Of a stretch of DNA of 64,000 nt, positions 17,278 to 26,136 are shown one piece after another. This DNA is from DASXSB01 sp036506275 (GTDB lineage: Bacteria; Methylomirabilota; Methylomirabilia; Rokubacteriales; CSP1-6), in NCBI GenBank assembly GCA_036506275.1, contig DASXSB010000063.1, positions 86,593 through 150,592 on the forward strand, in the 5' to 3' direction. Position 1 is the stretch's first letter, and every line of letters begins with the position of its first letter. The notes beneath the pieces are model-generated. The model had not been told where the DNA came from, did no database searches, and saw only the letters and a program-made list of their open reading frames with translations. Both the position numbers and the translations under genes were made by a program.

Positions 17278-17311
17278 CATGGCGGCGTCGGGTCCGCCTC
17301 ACCGCGCGTGA

Positions 17312-17317
17312 TACGAT
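17312..17317 (+). promoter_or_regulatory. -10-like hexamer of typA
   Basis: TACGAT lies 6 bases before the ATG at 17324, with no ribosome site between, so transcription would start at or next to the ATG. No clear -35 box. Confidence 0.35.
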
Positions 17318-17323
17318 GGGTTG

Positions 17324-19123
17324 ATGCACCAACGCGACTCCATCCGCAACATCGCGATCATCGCGCACGTCGACCACGGCAAGACGACCCTCGTCGACGC
17401 CATGCTGTGGCAGTCCGGGCTCTTCCGCGAGAACGAGACGGTGCCCGAGCGCATGCTCGACTCCATCGACCTCGAGCGCGAGAAGGGCATCACGATCATG
17501 GCCAAGAACACGGCCATCACCTACCGCTCCGTCCACATCAACATCGTGGACACCCCCGGCCACGCCGATTTCGGCTCGGAGGTGGAGCGCACGCTCACGC
17601 TCGTGGACGGCGTGCTCCTCCTCGTGGACGCGGCGGAGGGACCACTCCCGCAGACGCGCTTCGTCCTCAAGAAGGCGCTGGAGGCGGGGCTGCCGCCGAT
17701 CGTCGTCGTCAACAAGATCGATCGCAGCGACGCGCGCCCGGCGGAAGTGCTGGACGAGATCTACGATCTCTTCATCGACCTCGACGCCACCGAGGACCAG
17801 CTCGAGTTTCCCGTCCTCTACACGAACGCGCGCACGGGGACCGCCACCCGTGACCTGAAGGACGAGGGGAGGACGCTGGAGCCGCTGTTCGAGACCATCC
17901 TCTCCACGGTGCCGGCTCCGCGGTTCGATCCCACCGTCGGTCTCCAGTTCCGCGTGGCCATGCTCGACTGGGACGACTACGTCGGTCGCCTCCTCATCGG
18001 CCGGATCGTGAACGGCGGCGTGCGCCAGGCGGAACGGGTGGCGGTGGTACACCGCGACGGCTCCATCGAGTTCGCGAAGGTCACCGTCCTCTACGGCTAC
18101 GAAGGCCTGAAGCGGATCGAGGTGGCGGAGGCGGGAGCGGGCGACCTCGTCGCGCTCGCCGGCATCGAGACCATCGAGATCGGGGAGACGGTGGCGGACG
18201 CCGAGAATCCGGTGGCGCTGCCGTTGATCCGCATCGACGAGCCCACCGTGTCGATGCTCTTCTCCGCCAACGTGTCACCCTTCGCCGGCCGCGAGGGACG
18301 GTACGTGACTTCCACCCAGCTCCGGGAGCGCCTGTGGAAGGAGCGTCGCATCAACGTCGGCATCCGCGTCGAGGAAACGGAGTCTCCCGACACCTTCCGG
18401 GTGTCCGGGCGCGGTGAGCTCCAGCTCGCCATCCTCATCGAGATGATGCGACGGGAAGGCTTCGAGACGGAGGTGGGGAAGCCCGAGATCATCACCCACA
18501 TGGAAGACGGTCGCACCCTGGAGCCGATGGAGTACCTCGTCATCGACATTCCGGAGGAGTACATCGGCGCCGTCACTCAGAAGATCGGCCCGCGGCGCGG
18601 CACGATGGCGAAGATGGTGAACCACGGCACCGGCCGCGTGCGGCTCGAGTACCGCCTTCCCGCCCGCGGGCTCATCGGCTATCGCACGGAGTTCCTGACC
18701 GACACCCGTGGCACCGGCCTCCTCAATCATCTCTTCGACGGCTGGGACGAGTGGCAAGGCGACATCGCCCACCGTCAGAACGGCGCCCTCGTCGCCGACC
18801 GCGGCGGGCGCACCACCGCCTACGCCATCGATCACCTCCAGGCGCGCGGCGTGATGTTCATCGGCCCCGGGGAGCAGGTCTACGAGGGACAGGTGGTGGG
18901 CGAGAACTCCCGCGACAACGACCTCGACGTCAACATCACCAAGGAGAAGAAGCTCACCAACATGCGGTCGTCCACCGCGGACGAGGGCATCAAGCTCACC
19001 CCACCCCGAGTCATGAACCTCGAGCAATGCCTGGAGTGGATCCGCGAGGACGAGCTGCTGGAGGTCACCCCGAAGTCGCTCCGCCTCCGCAAGCGCCAGC
19101 TCGCCGGCCGCCGCCGCTTCTGA
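17324..19123 (+). CDS. typA: GTP-binding translation factor TypA/BipA
   Basis: 599 aa ribosome-associated GTPase involved in stress-dependent translation and 50S assembly. G motifs: AHVDHGKTT (G1), REKGITI (G2), DTPGHADF (G3), VNKIDRSDA (G4). The C-terminal BipA-specific part includes LGIEMMRREGFE-like and RLEYRLPARGLIGYR segments and ends in the usual basic tail KRQLAGRRRF. Full length for the family. ATG 17324 is preferred over the TTG one codon before. Divergent from the cyclophilin pair with only 87 bases between starts. Confidence 0.97.
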   Translation: MHQRDSIRNIAIIAHVDHGKTTLVDAMLWQSGLFRENETVPERMLDSIDLEREKGITIMAKNTAITYRSVHINIVDTPGHADFGSEVERTLTLVDGVLLLVDAAEGPLPQTRFVLKKALEAGLPPIVVVNKIDRSDARPAEVLDEIYDLFIDLDATEDQLEFPVLYTNARTGTATRDLKDEGRTLEPLFETILSTVPAPRFDPTVGLQFRVAMLDWDDYVGRLLIGRIVNGGVRQAERVAVVHRDGSIEFAKVTVLYGYEGLKRIEVAEAGAGDLVALAGIETIEIGETVADAENPVALPLIRIDEPTVSMLFSANVSPFAGREGRYVTSTQLRERLWKERRINVGIRVEETESPDTFRVSGRGELQLAILIEMMRREGFETEVGKPEIITHMEDGRTLEPMEYLVIDIPEEYIGAVTQKIGPRRGTMAKMVNHGTGRVRLEYRLPARGLIGYRTEFLTDTRGTGLLNHLFDGWDEWQGDIAHRQNGALVADRGGRTTAYAIDHLQARGVMFIGPGEQVYEGQVVGENSRDNDLDVNITKEKKLTNMRSSTADEGIKLTPPRVMNLEQCLEWIREDELLEVTPKSLRLRKRQLAGRRRF

Positions 19124-19151
19124 CCCTTCGCTCGCCTCGCGCGGCGGTCCC

Positions 19152-19180
19152 TTGACGTCGAGGATCACTCCCGCTACGTT
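19152..19180 (+). promoter_or_regulatory. Candidate sigma-70 promoter of the binding-protein operon
   Basis: TTGACG (19152-19157) and TACGTT (19175-19180) are 17 bases apart, about 40 bases before the ATG at 19222. The -35 box is 5/6; the -10 box is weak (3/6). Confidence 0.4.
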
Positions 19181-19221
19181 TGGCGTCCACCGCGCTCCCC
19201 AGCGCCGAGGAGGACGCCGCC

Positions 19222-20844
19222 ATGACCGCGATCAGCCGCCGCGACCTGCTGAAAATCTCGAGCGCCGCCGCCGTGGCGGGAATAACCCTCGACCCCCGCC
19301 CCGCGCCCGCCCAGACGCCAAAGCGAGGCGGCGTGCTGCGCGTCCGCGGCGAGGACCCCATCGGCTTCGACCCGCACATGACGACGTCGTTCAAGACGAT
19401 GACGAACCTCTCCTTCACCCACAGCCGGCTGCTCAAGGCGAAGGCGGGGCCGTCGGTGCGGCCGGGAACCATGCCTCTCGAGGGCGACCTCGCGGAGTCG
19501 TGGACGCAGCAAAACGACACCACCTATGTCTTCAAGCTGCGCAAGGGCGTGCGCTGGCACGCCAAGCCCCCCGTCAACGGGCGCGAGCTCACGGCGGAGG
19601 ACGTGAAGTACACGTACGAGCGCTTCCTCGGCCTCAAGGCCAACCCCAACCGCGGCGTGCTGGAGCAGATCGACAAGGTCGAAGCTCCGGACCGCCACAC
19701 CGTGAAATTCACGCTGCGCGAGCCGCACGCGTGGTTCCTCGACAACCTCGCCTCGACGTCCACGTGGATCGTGGCCCGGGAGGCGGTGGAGAAGTCGGGC
19801 GATCTCAAGCGTCCGGACACGGTCATCGGCACCGGCCCCTGGATGCTGGAGCGCTACGATCCGAACTCGCGGCTCACGTTCGTGCGCAACCCCAGCTATT
19901 TCGTGCCGGGGCTGCCCTACGCGGACGGCGTCGAGCTCACCATCGACGAAGATCCGTCGTCGCGGCTCGCGTCGTGGCTGGCCGGCCGCTACGACTTCGC
20001 GCCGGAGTTCGGCATGGTGGTGCGCCGCGTGGACCTCGAGGTGGCGCGCCAGCGCAAGCCCGGTCTGCAGACGGGCGAGTTCACCGTAGGTTTCGGCGGC
20101 ATCACGTGGATGAAGCTCGATCAGGAGCCGTTCAAGGACATCCGCGTGCGCCGCGCCCTCGCCCTCGCCAGCAACTGGCGGGAAGTCCTCGAGACCAACG
20201 CGTGGTCCCAGGGCCACGGGTTCCCGAATCCGGCCGTCCCCGCTTGTTTCAAGGACTGGTCGATTCCGATCAGCGAGCTGCCGTCGGACGCCCGTCAGCT
20301 CTACGAGCAGAACACGGCGGAGGCGAAGCGCCTGCTCGCGGAGGCGGGACAGAGCGGATTGAAAATCAGCCTCGACACCACCGCCGGGTACGGTCCCGAC
20401 TACATGGATGCGGTCCAGGTCGGGCTCAAGAATTGGAAGGCGGCCGGCATCGAGACCGATCTCCGGCTGAAGGAATACGGCGCCTACATCTCCACCACCA
20501 TCTTCGGGAAGTTCGACAAGATGGCGGGTGGGCTCTTCGGTGCCTGGGCCGATCCCGACAGCTACCTCTACCGCTATTACGTGCCCGGACAGATCACGAA
20601 CGCGGGCGGAATCAACGACGGGAAGCTCGTGGAGATGATCCGCCTCCAGCGGCGCACGTTCGACGTGGCGAAGCGCCGCGAGATCGTGTATGACATCCAG
20701 CGCTACGCGGCTCAGCAGGTCTATCAGATCTACGGGCCATCGGTGCATGCGGTGGCGGCGTGGGACTCCCACGTCCGCAACTTCGGGCCGAACTTCGGCT
20801 TCGACTACGGCGGCCGTCTCATGGCCGTCTGGCTCGACCGCTGA
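19222..20844 (+). CDS. Peptide/nickel-type ABC substrate-binding protein (Tat-exported)
   Basis: 540 aa, SBP family 5. A twin-arginine signal (S-R-R-D-L-L-K, then AAAVAGIT and PAPAQ) at residues 4-32 means folded export by Tat. The mature domain has the DPHMTTS entry, TAEDVKYTYERFL, and GTGPWMLERYDPN signature. Family members bind oligopeptides, opines or glycosides for ABC import, but no permease or ATPase is nearby, so it must pair with a transporter elsewhere. The ATG has GAGGAGG 9 bases upstream. It is followed after 16 bases by a hydrolase and an LLM oxidoreductase, suggesting catabolism of the bound ligand. Confidence 0.92.
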   Translation: MTAISRRDLLKISSAAAVAGITLDPRPAPAQTPKRGGVLRVRGEDPIGFDPHMTTSFKTMTNLSFTHSRLLKAKAGPSVRPGTMPLEGDLAESWTQQNDTTYVFKLRKGVRWHAKPPVNGRELTAEDVKYTYERFLGLKANPNRGVLEQIDKVEAPDRHTVKFTLREPHAWFLDNLASTSTWIVAREAVEKSGDLKRPDTVIGTGPWMLERYDPNSRLTFVRNPSYFVPGLPYADGVELTIDEDPSSRLASWLAGRYDFAPEFGMVVRRVDLEVARQRKPGLQTGEFTVGFGGITWMKLDQEPFKDIRVRRALALASNWREVLETNAWSQGHGFPNPAVPACFKDWSIPISELPSDARQLYEQNTAEAKRLLAEAGQSGLKISLDTTAGYGPDYMDAVQVGLKNWKAAGIETDLRLKEYGAYISTTIFGKFDKMAGGLFGAWADPDSYLYRYYVPGQITNAGGINDGKLVEMIRLQRRTFDVAKRREIVYDIQRYAAQQVYQIYGPSVHAVAAWDSHVRNFGPNFGFDYGGRLMAVWLDR

Positions 20845-20860
20845 GCCGGTCGAGCGGTAG

Positions 20861-21646
20861 GTGACGCCGCGCCGGATCGTCGTCCGCGACACGCCGGTCG
20901 ACATGCTCGTGAGCGGGACGGGCGCGCCCCTGCTCTTTCTCCACGGCGCCGGCGGCGGCGGGCGGTGGCTCCGGTTCCAGGAACGGCTCGCGGAGCGGTT
21001 CACGGTTCACTTCCCGAGCCACCCCGGTCACGGCGGCTCGCCGCCCGCGGAGTGGATCGAGCACATCTCCGATCTCGCGTTCCACTACCTGGATCTTCTC
21101 GACGAGGCCGGTCTCGACCGCGTCCACCTCGTGGGCGCGTCGTTCGGAGGCTGGATTGCGGCGGAGATGGCGACGATGGCGTCGCATCGCCTCGCCTCCC
21201 TCGTGCTCATCGATCCCGTCGGGATCAAGATTGACGGCTGGATCTATCCCTTCCTGTTCGGCATGGAGCTGCCGCAGATCGTCGCCACCGTCTTCCACGA
21301 CCCCGCCGCCGCCCTCGCGCTCGCTCCCGGCGACCTCACGAACATCGATACCCTCGCCATCCTGTACCGCCAGAACACGGCGCTTGCGCGCGTGGCCTGG
21401 AATCCCTACCTCTACAACCCGCTCCTGCGCCGCCGTCTCGCCCGCATCACCGCGCCCACCCTGGTGGCGTGGGGCGCGCACGACCGGGTAGCGCCGGTGA
21501 CCGCCGCCGACGCGTGGGTGAGCCGGATTCCGGGGGCGAAGCTGCGCGTGTTCGCGGACTCCGGCCACGTGCCCCACCTGGAGGAGCCGGACGCGGTCGC
21601 GGAAGCGGTGACCGATTTCTGCGCGGCGCACGACGTGGTCGGATGA
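20861..21646 (+). CDS. Alpha/beta hydrolase
   Basis: 261 aa with GTG start. Oxyanion-hole motif LFLHGAGGGG, nucleophile elbow GASFGGW (Ser near residue 103), acid near WGAHDRVAP and the catalytic His in SGHVPHLEEP: a full hydrolase triad. The cap region (GWIYPFLFGMELPQI) is short. Substrate unknown; esters or C-C bonds of ring-cleavage products are typical. Its stop overlaps the ATG of the LLM oxidoreductase (ATGA) and it follows the binding protein, so the three act together. Confidence 0.9.
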   Translation: MTPRRIVVRDTPVDMLVSGTGAPLLFLHGAGGGGRWLRFQERLAERFTVHFPSHPGHGGSPPAEWIEHISDLAFHYLDLLDEAGLDRVHLVGASFGGWIAAEMATMASHRLASLVLIDPVGIKIDGWIYPFLFGMELPQIVATVFHDPAAALALAPGDLTNIDTLAILYRQNTALARVAWNPYLYNPLLRRRLARITAPTLVAWGAHDRVAPVTAADAWVSRIPGAKLRVFADSGHVPHLEEPDAVAEAVTDFCAAHDVVG

Positions 21647-22794
21647 AGTTCTACTACTTCCACCTCATGCCGTACCCGCTCGAGCACGACGAGCCGTCGT
21701 CGTGGGTCACGCTTTCCAACCGGCACTACGATCCCGCCGTCGGTCACACGCTCTACCACCAGTACCTGGACCAGCTCGAGTACGCGGAACGACTGGGCTG
21801 GGACGGCCTCTGCGTCAACGAGCATCATCAGAACTGCTACGGGACGATGGCCAGTCCGAACGTGATGGCGGCCATGCTCGTCCGGCGCACGCATCGCGCG
21901 AAGATCGCGATCCTCGGCAACGGGCTCCCGCTCCGGGAGAACCCCCTGCGCATCGCGGAGGAGATCGCGATGCTCGACGTCGTCTCCGGGGGCCGCGTCA
22001 TCTCCGGCTTCGTGCGCGGGATCGGCGCCGAGTACTTCTCCACCGCCGTGAACCCGACGCACTCGCGGGAACGGTTCTACGAGGCGGCCGACCTGATCAT
22101 CCGGGCGTGGACGGAGGAAGGACCGTTCCCCTACGACGGGCGCTTCTATCGATATCACTACGTGAACCCCTGGCCGCGGCCGCTCCAGAAGCCGCATCCG
22201 CCCGTGTGGTGCCCGTCCCAGGGGAGCAGCGAGACGGTGGAGTGGGCGGCGGCGCGCCGCTTTCCGTACCTGATGGTCTTCACGCCTCTGAAGCGCATCG
22301 CCCAGATCTACGGCGAGTACCGCGAAGCGTGCGAGCGCAACGGCTACACGGCGAGTCCCTATCAGCTCACCGTCAATCTCCCGATCGTGGTGGCGGAGAA
22401 CGACGCCAAGGCGTACGCGCTCGCGCGGACGAACGTGATGTGGCTCTACCACGTGGGGCTGCGGATGCTGCCGCCCTTCTGGCAGCCTCCCGGCTACGTG
22501 ACGGAGCCGTCGCTGCGACGCGTGCTCACCAATCGCCCCAAGCTTCCCACCGAGCTCACGTTCGAGGACCTGGAAGCGGGCGGCTACATCATCGTGGGCA
22601 GCCCCGCCACCGTGCGCGACAAGCTCCGCGTGTTCTCCGACGAGCTCCGGGCCGGGATCGTGTGCTCGGGCCTGAACGGCGGCAGTCACGAAGCGACGCT
22701 GGAAATGATGCAGCTCTTCGCGGAAGAAGTCATGCCGCACTTCCGCGAGGACGCGGGCGTCGACGAGACGCTGCTCGCCGGTCGCGCGCGCTGA
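21643..22794 (+). CDS. LLM-class flavin-dependent oxidoreductase
   Basis: 383 aa, luciferase-like TIM barrel. The N terminus KFYYFHLMPYP, the CVNEHHQN segment, LPLRENPLRIAEEIAMLD and VSGGRVISGFVRG are signatures of alkanal-monooxygenase-like enzymes using reduced FMN or F420. GSPATVRDKL near the C terminus matches the family. The ATG overlaps the hydrolase stop. Likely role: oxygenation of an organic acid or amine imported via the binding protein; that is inference from the operon. Confidence 0.9.
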   Translation: MKFYYFHLMPYPLEHDEPSSWVTLSNRHYDPAVGHTLYHQYLDQLEYAERLGWDGLCVNEHHQNCYGTMASPNVMAAMLVRRTHRAKIAILGNGLPLRENPLRIAEEIAMLDVVSGGRVISGFVRGIGAEYFSTAVNPTHSRERFYEAADLIIRAWTEEGPFPYDGRFYRYHYVNPWPRPLQKPHPPVWCPSQGSSETVEWAAARRFPYLMVFTPLKRIAQIYGEYREACERNGYTASPYQLTVNLPIVVAENDAKAYALARTNVMWLYHVGLRMLPPFWQPPGYVTEPSLRRVLTNRPKLPTELTFEDLEAGGYIIVGSPATVRDKLRVFSDELRAGIVCSGLNGGSHEATLEMMQLFAEEVMPHFREDAGVDETLLAGRAR

Positions 22795-22983
22795 CGCTGT
22801 CCCCTCCGCGGATCCGGATGCGGAGCACGGGAAGTGTTCATCGGCTGACAGTCCGCGCGCCGGGGCCAATTCGACCGTCCTCGCTGGCACGGCTGGAAAA
22901 AGATCACCCACGGCGTGGTTGGAAGTTGCTGCGGCCACGAGCCCCACCGCGTGGCGATCATCTTGCACCCGTCGCTACCGGCC

Positions 22984-23358
22984 ATGCGGAGCGGCGCCAA
23001 ATCGCCCAAGCGGAAGCGCGTGCTCATCGTCGACGACGACGCCGCGGTGGCGGACATGCTCACCGAGTACTTCCGGGATAGCTCCGACGTCGAGATCGAG
23101 CTGAACGGCAACGACGCCCTCATGGCGATGCAGCTCCAGCGTCCCGACTTCGTCATCCTCGACGTCAACATGCCGGGCATGAACGGCGTCGAGGTTCTGC
23201 GCCGCATCAAGGCGATGGATTCGTCGATCCTCGTCATCATGCTCACCGCCAACACCGACCTCAAGGTCGCGGAAGAGATCCTGAAGCTCGGCGCCTTCGC
23301 GTACTTCCCCAAGCCCGTCAACTTCCAGTACCTGGCGCACCTCGTCGGCTCTCTCTGA
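22984..23358 (+). CDS. Orphan single-domain response regulator (paralogue)
   Basis: 124 aa receiver domain: DDD at 17-19, Asp60 in ILDVNMPG, Thr in MLTANTD, Lys in YFPKPVNFQYL. It shares with the regulator at 12016 the PGM(D/N)GV, IK(T/A)MD, YxPKPxxFxYxxHLV pattern, so the two are close paralogues without output domains. ATG 22984 is chosen; a GTG at 22915 would add 23 residues without homology. No kinase is adjacent; the LLM oxidoreductase ends 189 bases before and tenA follows 71 bases later. Confidence 0.88.
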   Translation: MRSGAKSPKRKRVLIVDDDAAVADMLTEYFRDSSDVEIELNGNDALMAMQLQRPDFVILDVNMPGMNGVEVLRRIKAMDSSILVIMLTANTDLKVAEEILKLGAFAYFPKPVNFQYLAHLVGSL

Positions 23359-23429
23359 TCGGCGCCGGCGCGCCCGCGCCTCCGCGCCCGCCGCGCTGTC
23401 CGTGGAAGCCCGTGCGAGAATAGGCCCTC

Positions 23430-24101
23430 GTGGCCGAGTCCCCGGGTGCGCGCCTTCGACGCCTCGCCGATCCCATCTGGGAAGCGCAGCACGATCACCC
23501 CTTCGTCCGCGGCCTCGGCGCCGGCACCGTCGATCGCAAGAAGTTCGAGCGCTGGCTCCGACAGGACTATCTCTTCCTCGTCGAGTACGCGCGCCTGCTC
23601 GCGCTCGCCGCCGCCCGCGCGCCCGATCTCGACACCATGCGACGGCTCGCCGATCTTCTCCAGGCCACGCTCGGGGTGGAGATGGATCTCCATCGCTCGT
23701 ACGTCGCCGACTTCGGCATCACCGCCCAGGACCTGCTCGCGGAGACGATGTCCCCCACCACCCGCGCGTATACCGACTTCTTGCTCCGCACGGCCACCCT
23801 CGGGGACTTCGCCGAGCTCGTGGCCGCGTTGCTCCCGTGCATGTGGGGCTTCTCCGAGATCGGCCGCCGCCTCGCCGCTCGCCCCCGGCCCGCCGACGAG
23901 CGGTACGCGCGCTGGATCGACATGTACGCGGCGCCGGAGTTCGCGGCGCTCGCCGACTGGTGTCGCGCGCTGCTCGACCGCGTCGCGAGCGGGCTCCCCG
24001 CTGAGGCGGCCGCGCGCGTGGAGTCCGCGTTCCTCACGAGCAGCCGCTACGAATACCTGTTCTGGGACATGGCCGAGGGCGGCGACGAGTGGCCGGTGTG
24101 A
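23430..24101 (+). CDS. tenA: TenA-family thiaminase/transcriptional-activator homologue
   Basis: 223 aa helical protein with GTG start. Recognisable segments are IWEAQHDHPFVRGLGAGTVD, the QDYLFLVEYAR helix, the Cys-containing ALLPCMWGFSEIG (catalytic Cys in TenA) and the C-terminal SSRYEYLFWDMA helix with the Glu/Tyr pair. TenA hydrolyses aminopyrimidines in thiamine salvage; the TenA_E variant lacks the Cys, which is present here. First gene of a four-gene overlapping operon (tenA, methyltransferase, MFS, SIS). Confidence 0.9.
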   Translation: MAESPGARLRRLADPIWEAQHDHPFVRGLGAGTVDRKKFERWLRQDYLFLVEYARLLALAAARAPDLDTMRRLADLLQATLGVEMDLHRSYVADFGITAQDLLAETMSPTTRAYTDFLLRTATLGDFAELVAALLPCMWGFSEIGRRLAARPRPADERYARWIDMYAAPEFAALADWCRALLDRVASGLPAEAAARVESAFLTSSRYEYLFWDMAEGGDEWPV

Positions 24102-24925
24102 GGCGCGGCGCGCGCGTCCTTCTCGGCGCCGCCGTCCTCGGCGCCGCGGCCACCGCGTGCACGGAACGACCGCCGCGCGCCGGGCCCGATATCCTCTTCG
24201 TCGCTACCCCGGAAGCCGTCGCCGTCGAGATGCTCCGGCTCGCGAACGTGACCGCGGCCGACGTCGTGTACGACCTCGGCAGCGGTGACGGCCGTCTCGT
24301 CATCGCCGCCGTCCGTGACTTCGGCGCGCGCGGAGTGGGCGTGGAGATCGACGCTTCCCTCGTGCAGGACAGCCGGGAGCGCGCGACCGCCGCCGGCGTC
24401 GCCGATCGCACGCGTTTCCTCTGGCAGGATCTCTTCGCGACCGACGTCGCCGCCGCCACCGTGGTCACGCTCTACCTCCGGGATGACGTGAATCTGCGGC
24501 TCCGCCCCAAGCTCCTGGGCGAGCTCGCGCCCGGCACCCGCGTGGTCTCTCATGATTTCGGCATGGGCGAGTGGCAGGCGGACCGCACGCAACGGATCCG
24601 CAGCGAGTCGCGCGAGCACCGGATGTACCTGTGGGTCATCCCCGCCCGCGTGGAAGGCACGTGGCGGTGGACGTGGCCCGATACCGGAGACCACGTGCTG
24701 GAGCTGAGCCAGCGCTTTCAGGAGCTGACGGGCGCGCTGCGCACGCCGACCGGCGTCGCCGCCGCCGTCGGGCGCGTGAGCGGAGACGCCGTGCGCGTGG
24801 GCGTGACCGGCGCCCCCGGGGGAAGGCTGAGCCTCGAAGGACAGGTGGCGGGCGACGTGATCCACGGCCACGCCCGTGCGGAGGGCGTCACGCGGGCGTG
24901 GTCGGCCCGGCGCGATCCGCGGTGA
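24098..24925 (+). CDS. Exported or membrane-anchored SAM-dependent methyltransferase
   Basis: 275 aa. GTG at 24098 overlaps the tenA stop (GTGA). Residues 1-23 look like a signal sequence (RRGARVLLGAAVLGAAATAC); the Cys could be a weak lipobox. Then comes a class I methyltransferase domain with motif I VVYDLGSGDGRLVI and an acidic motif II GVGVEIDASLV, resembling lysine methyltransferases of the FAM173 type. The last 60 residues are a small beta-rich domain. SAM enzymes are normally cytosolic, so the signal-like N terminus is odd; it may only anchor the enzyme to the inner face. Confidence 0.8.
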   Translation: MRRGARVLLGAAVLGAAATACTERPPRAGPDILFVATPEAVAVEMLRLANVTAADVVYDLGSGDGRLVIAAVRDFGARGVGVEIDASLVQDSRERATAAGVADRTRFLWQDLFATDVAAATVVTLYLRDDVNLRLRPKLLGELAPGTRVVSHDFGMGEWQADRTQRIRSESREHRMYLWVIPARVEGTWRWTWPDTGDHVLELSQRFQELTGALRTPTGVAAAVGRVSGDAVRVGVTGAPGGRLSLEGQVAGDVIHGHARAEGVTRAWSARRDPR

Positions 24926-26136
24926 CGCCAGCGGCGCCGGCGCTCGCGGACCGTTCCGCGGGCGTGGCCATCGTCGCGCTCCTGTGTCTCGCCATCGCCG
25001 GCGGCACCGTTTCGCTCGGCGCCTTCCCGGCCCTCCTGCCCGAGATCGGCCGCGGCGCCGCGCTCGCCGACTGGGAGCTCGGTCTCCTCGCCGGCATGTT
25101 CGGATTCGCGCGCATGGTCTCGAACATTCCCGTGGGCCTGTTTCTCACTCACCACGCGGGCGCGGCGCTGGTGCTGGGCCCGCTCGTGACCGTGGCCGGC
25201 CTGTTGCTGCTCATCGGAGCGGACTCGTTCCCCGCGCTGCTCGCCGGGCGCGCTCTCATGGGCCTCGGTCACACGCTGACGATGGTGGCTGGACTCACCA
25301 CGATCCTCCGTCGCATCGCGGGCGGACGGCTCGCCTCCGCCCTCAACGCGTACGAGCTGTCGGCGATGATCGGGATCCTCGGCGGCGTCGTGCTCGTGCG
25401 CGCGCTGCCGGCGGAGTCGAGCTGGAGCGCGGTGTTCGTCCTCGCCTCCACCCCGATCGCGGTGAACCTGGCCGTGGTGCCTCCGCTCCTCGTCTGGCTC
25501 CGTGCTCCGCGGGGGACCGCCCGGGCGCCCCTGTTCGCACGGGCTGACGCCCTCGCGGAAGCACCGCCGGACGCGGACGGACGTCGAATGGGTACGGCGG
25601 CGGTGGCCCTGGCATCGATCGCGGGGGCGGCGACGGCGGTGGCGTACTCGACGATCGAGCAATTCGTCGTCCCCGTGCGGGGCAGCCGGGAATTCGGCCT
25701 CGATCGTCACGGCATCGCCCGTCTGCTCCTCGTCATGCAGGCGTGCGACACCGTGGCCCTGGTGCCGGTGGGCGCGCTCTCCGATCGCCGCGGCGTGGGC
25801 GGCGTGCTCGGCGTGGTGCTGATCGTCCTCGGGACGGGAGTCGCGCTCATCACCTTCGGCGGCCTCACCATCGCGTACGTGGGCGCGATGCTGTTCGGTC
25901 TCGGCATGGCGGGGTGGATGCTGCCGCTCGGCGTCCTGCGTCGTGAGACGCCGCGGGCACAGGTGGCTTGGTGGACGTCGCTCTATCGCGTGGGCGTGGA
26001 CGGCGGCCTCTTCCTCGGCCCGTTTCTCTCCGGCCTGCTGGCGGGGACGAGCGCGGGTCTCGTCCCGGGGGCGGTGGCGGGCGTCCTCGTCGCGGTGGGC
26101 GTGCTCATCCTGCGCGGGGAGGCGCGACGAGCGTGA
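24922..26136 (+). CDS. MFS transporter
   Basis: 404 aa with about twelve membrane helices. The motif between helices 2 and 3 is degenerate (MVSNIPVGLFLTHHAG), and the equivalent loop in the second half is VGALSDRRGVGG. GTG overlaps the methyltransferase stop (GTGA) and its own stop overlaps the SIS gene. Substrate is unknown. With tenA upstream, a thiamine-precursor or amino-sugar role is possible but not shown. Confidence 0.9.
   Translation: MTPAAPALADRSAGVAIVALLCLAIAGGTVSLGAFPALLPEIGRGAALADWELGLLAGMFGFARMVSNIPVGLFLTHHAGAALVLGPLVTVAGLLLLIGADSFPALLAGRALMGLGHTLTMVAGLTTILRRIAGGRLASALNAYELSAMIGILGGVVLVRALPAESSWSAVFVLASTPIAVNLAVVPPLLVWLRAPRGTARAPLFARADALAEAPPDADGRRMGTAAVALASIAGAATAVAYSTIEQFVVPVRGSREFGLDRHGIARLLLVMQACDTVALVPVGALSDRRGVGGVLGVVLIVLGTGVALITFGGLTIAYVGAMLFGLGMAGWMLPLGVLRRETPRAQVAWWTSLYRVGVDGGLFLGPFLSGLLAGTSAGLVPGAVAGVLVAVGVLILRGEARRA

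Noticed and set aside
22865..22965. Perfect -24 block TGGCACG near the second orphan regulator
   Set aside because: No TTGC block follows at the required spacing.
22915..22983. Longer start of the response regulator at 22984
   Set aside because: The added 23 residues show no similarity to receiver domains and have no ribosome site.
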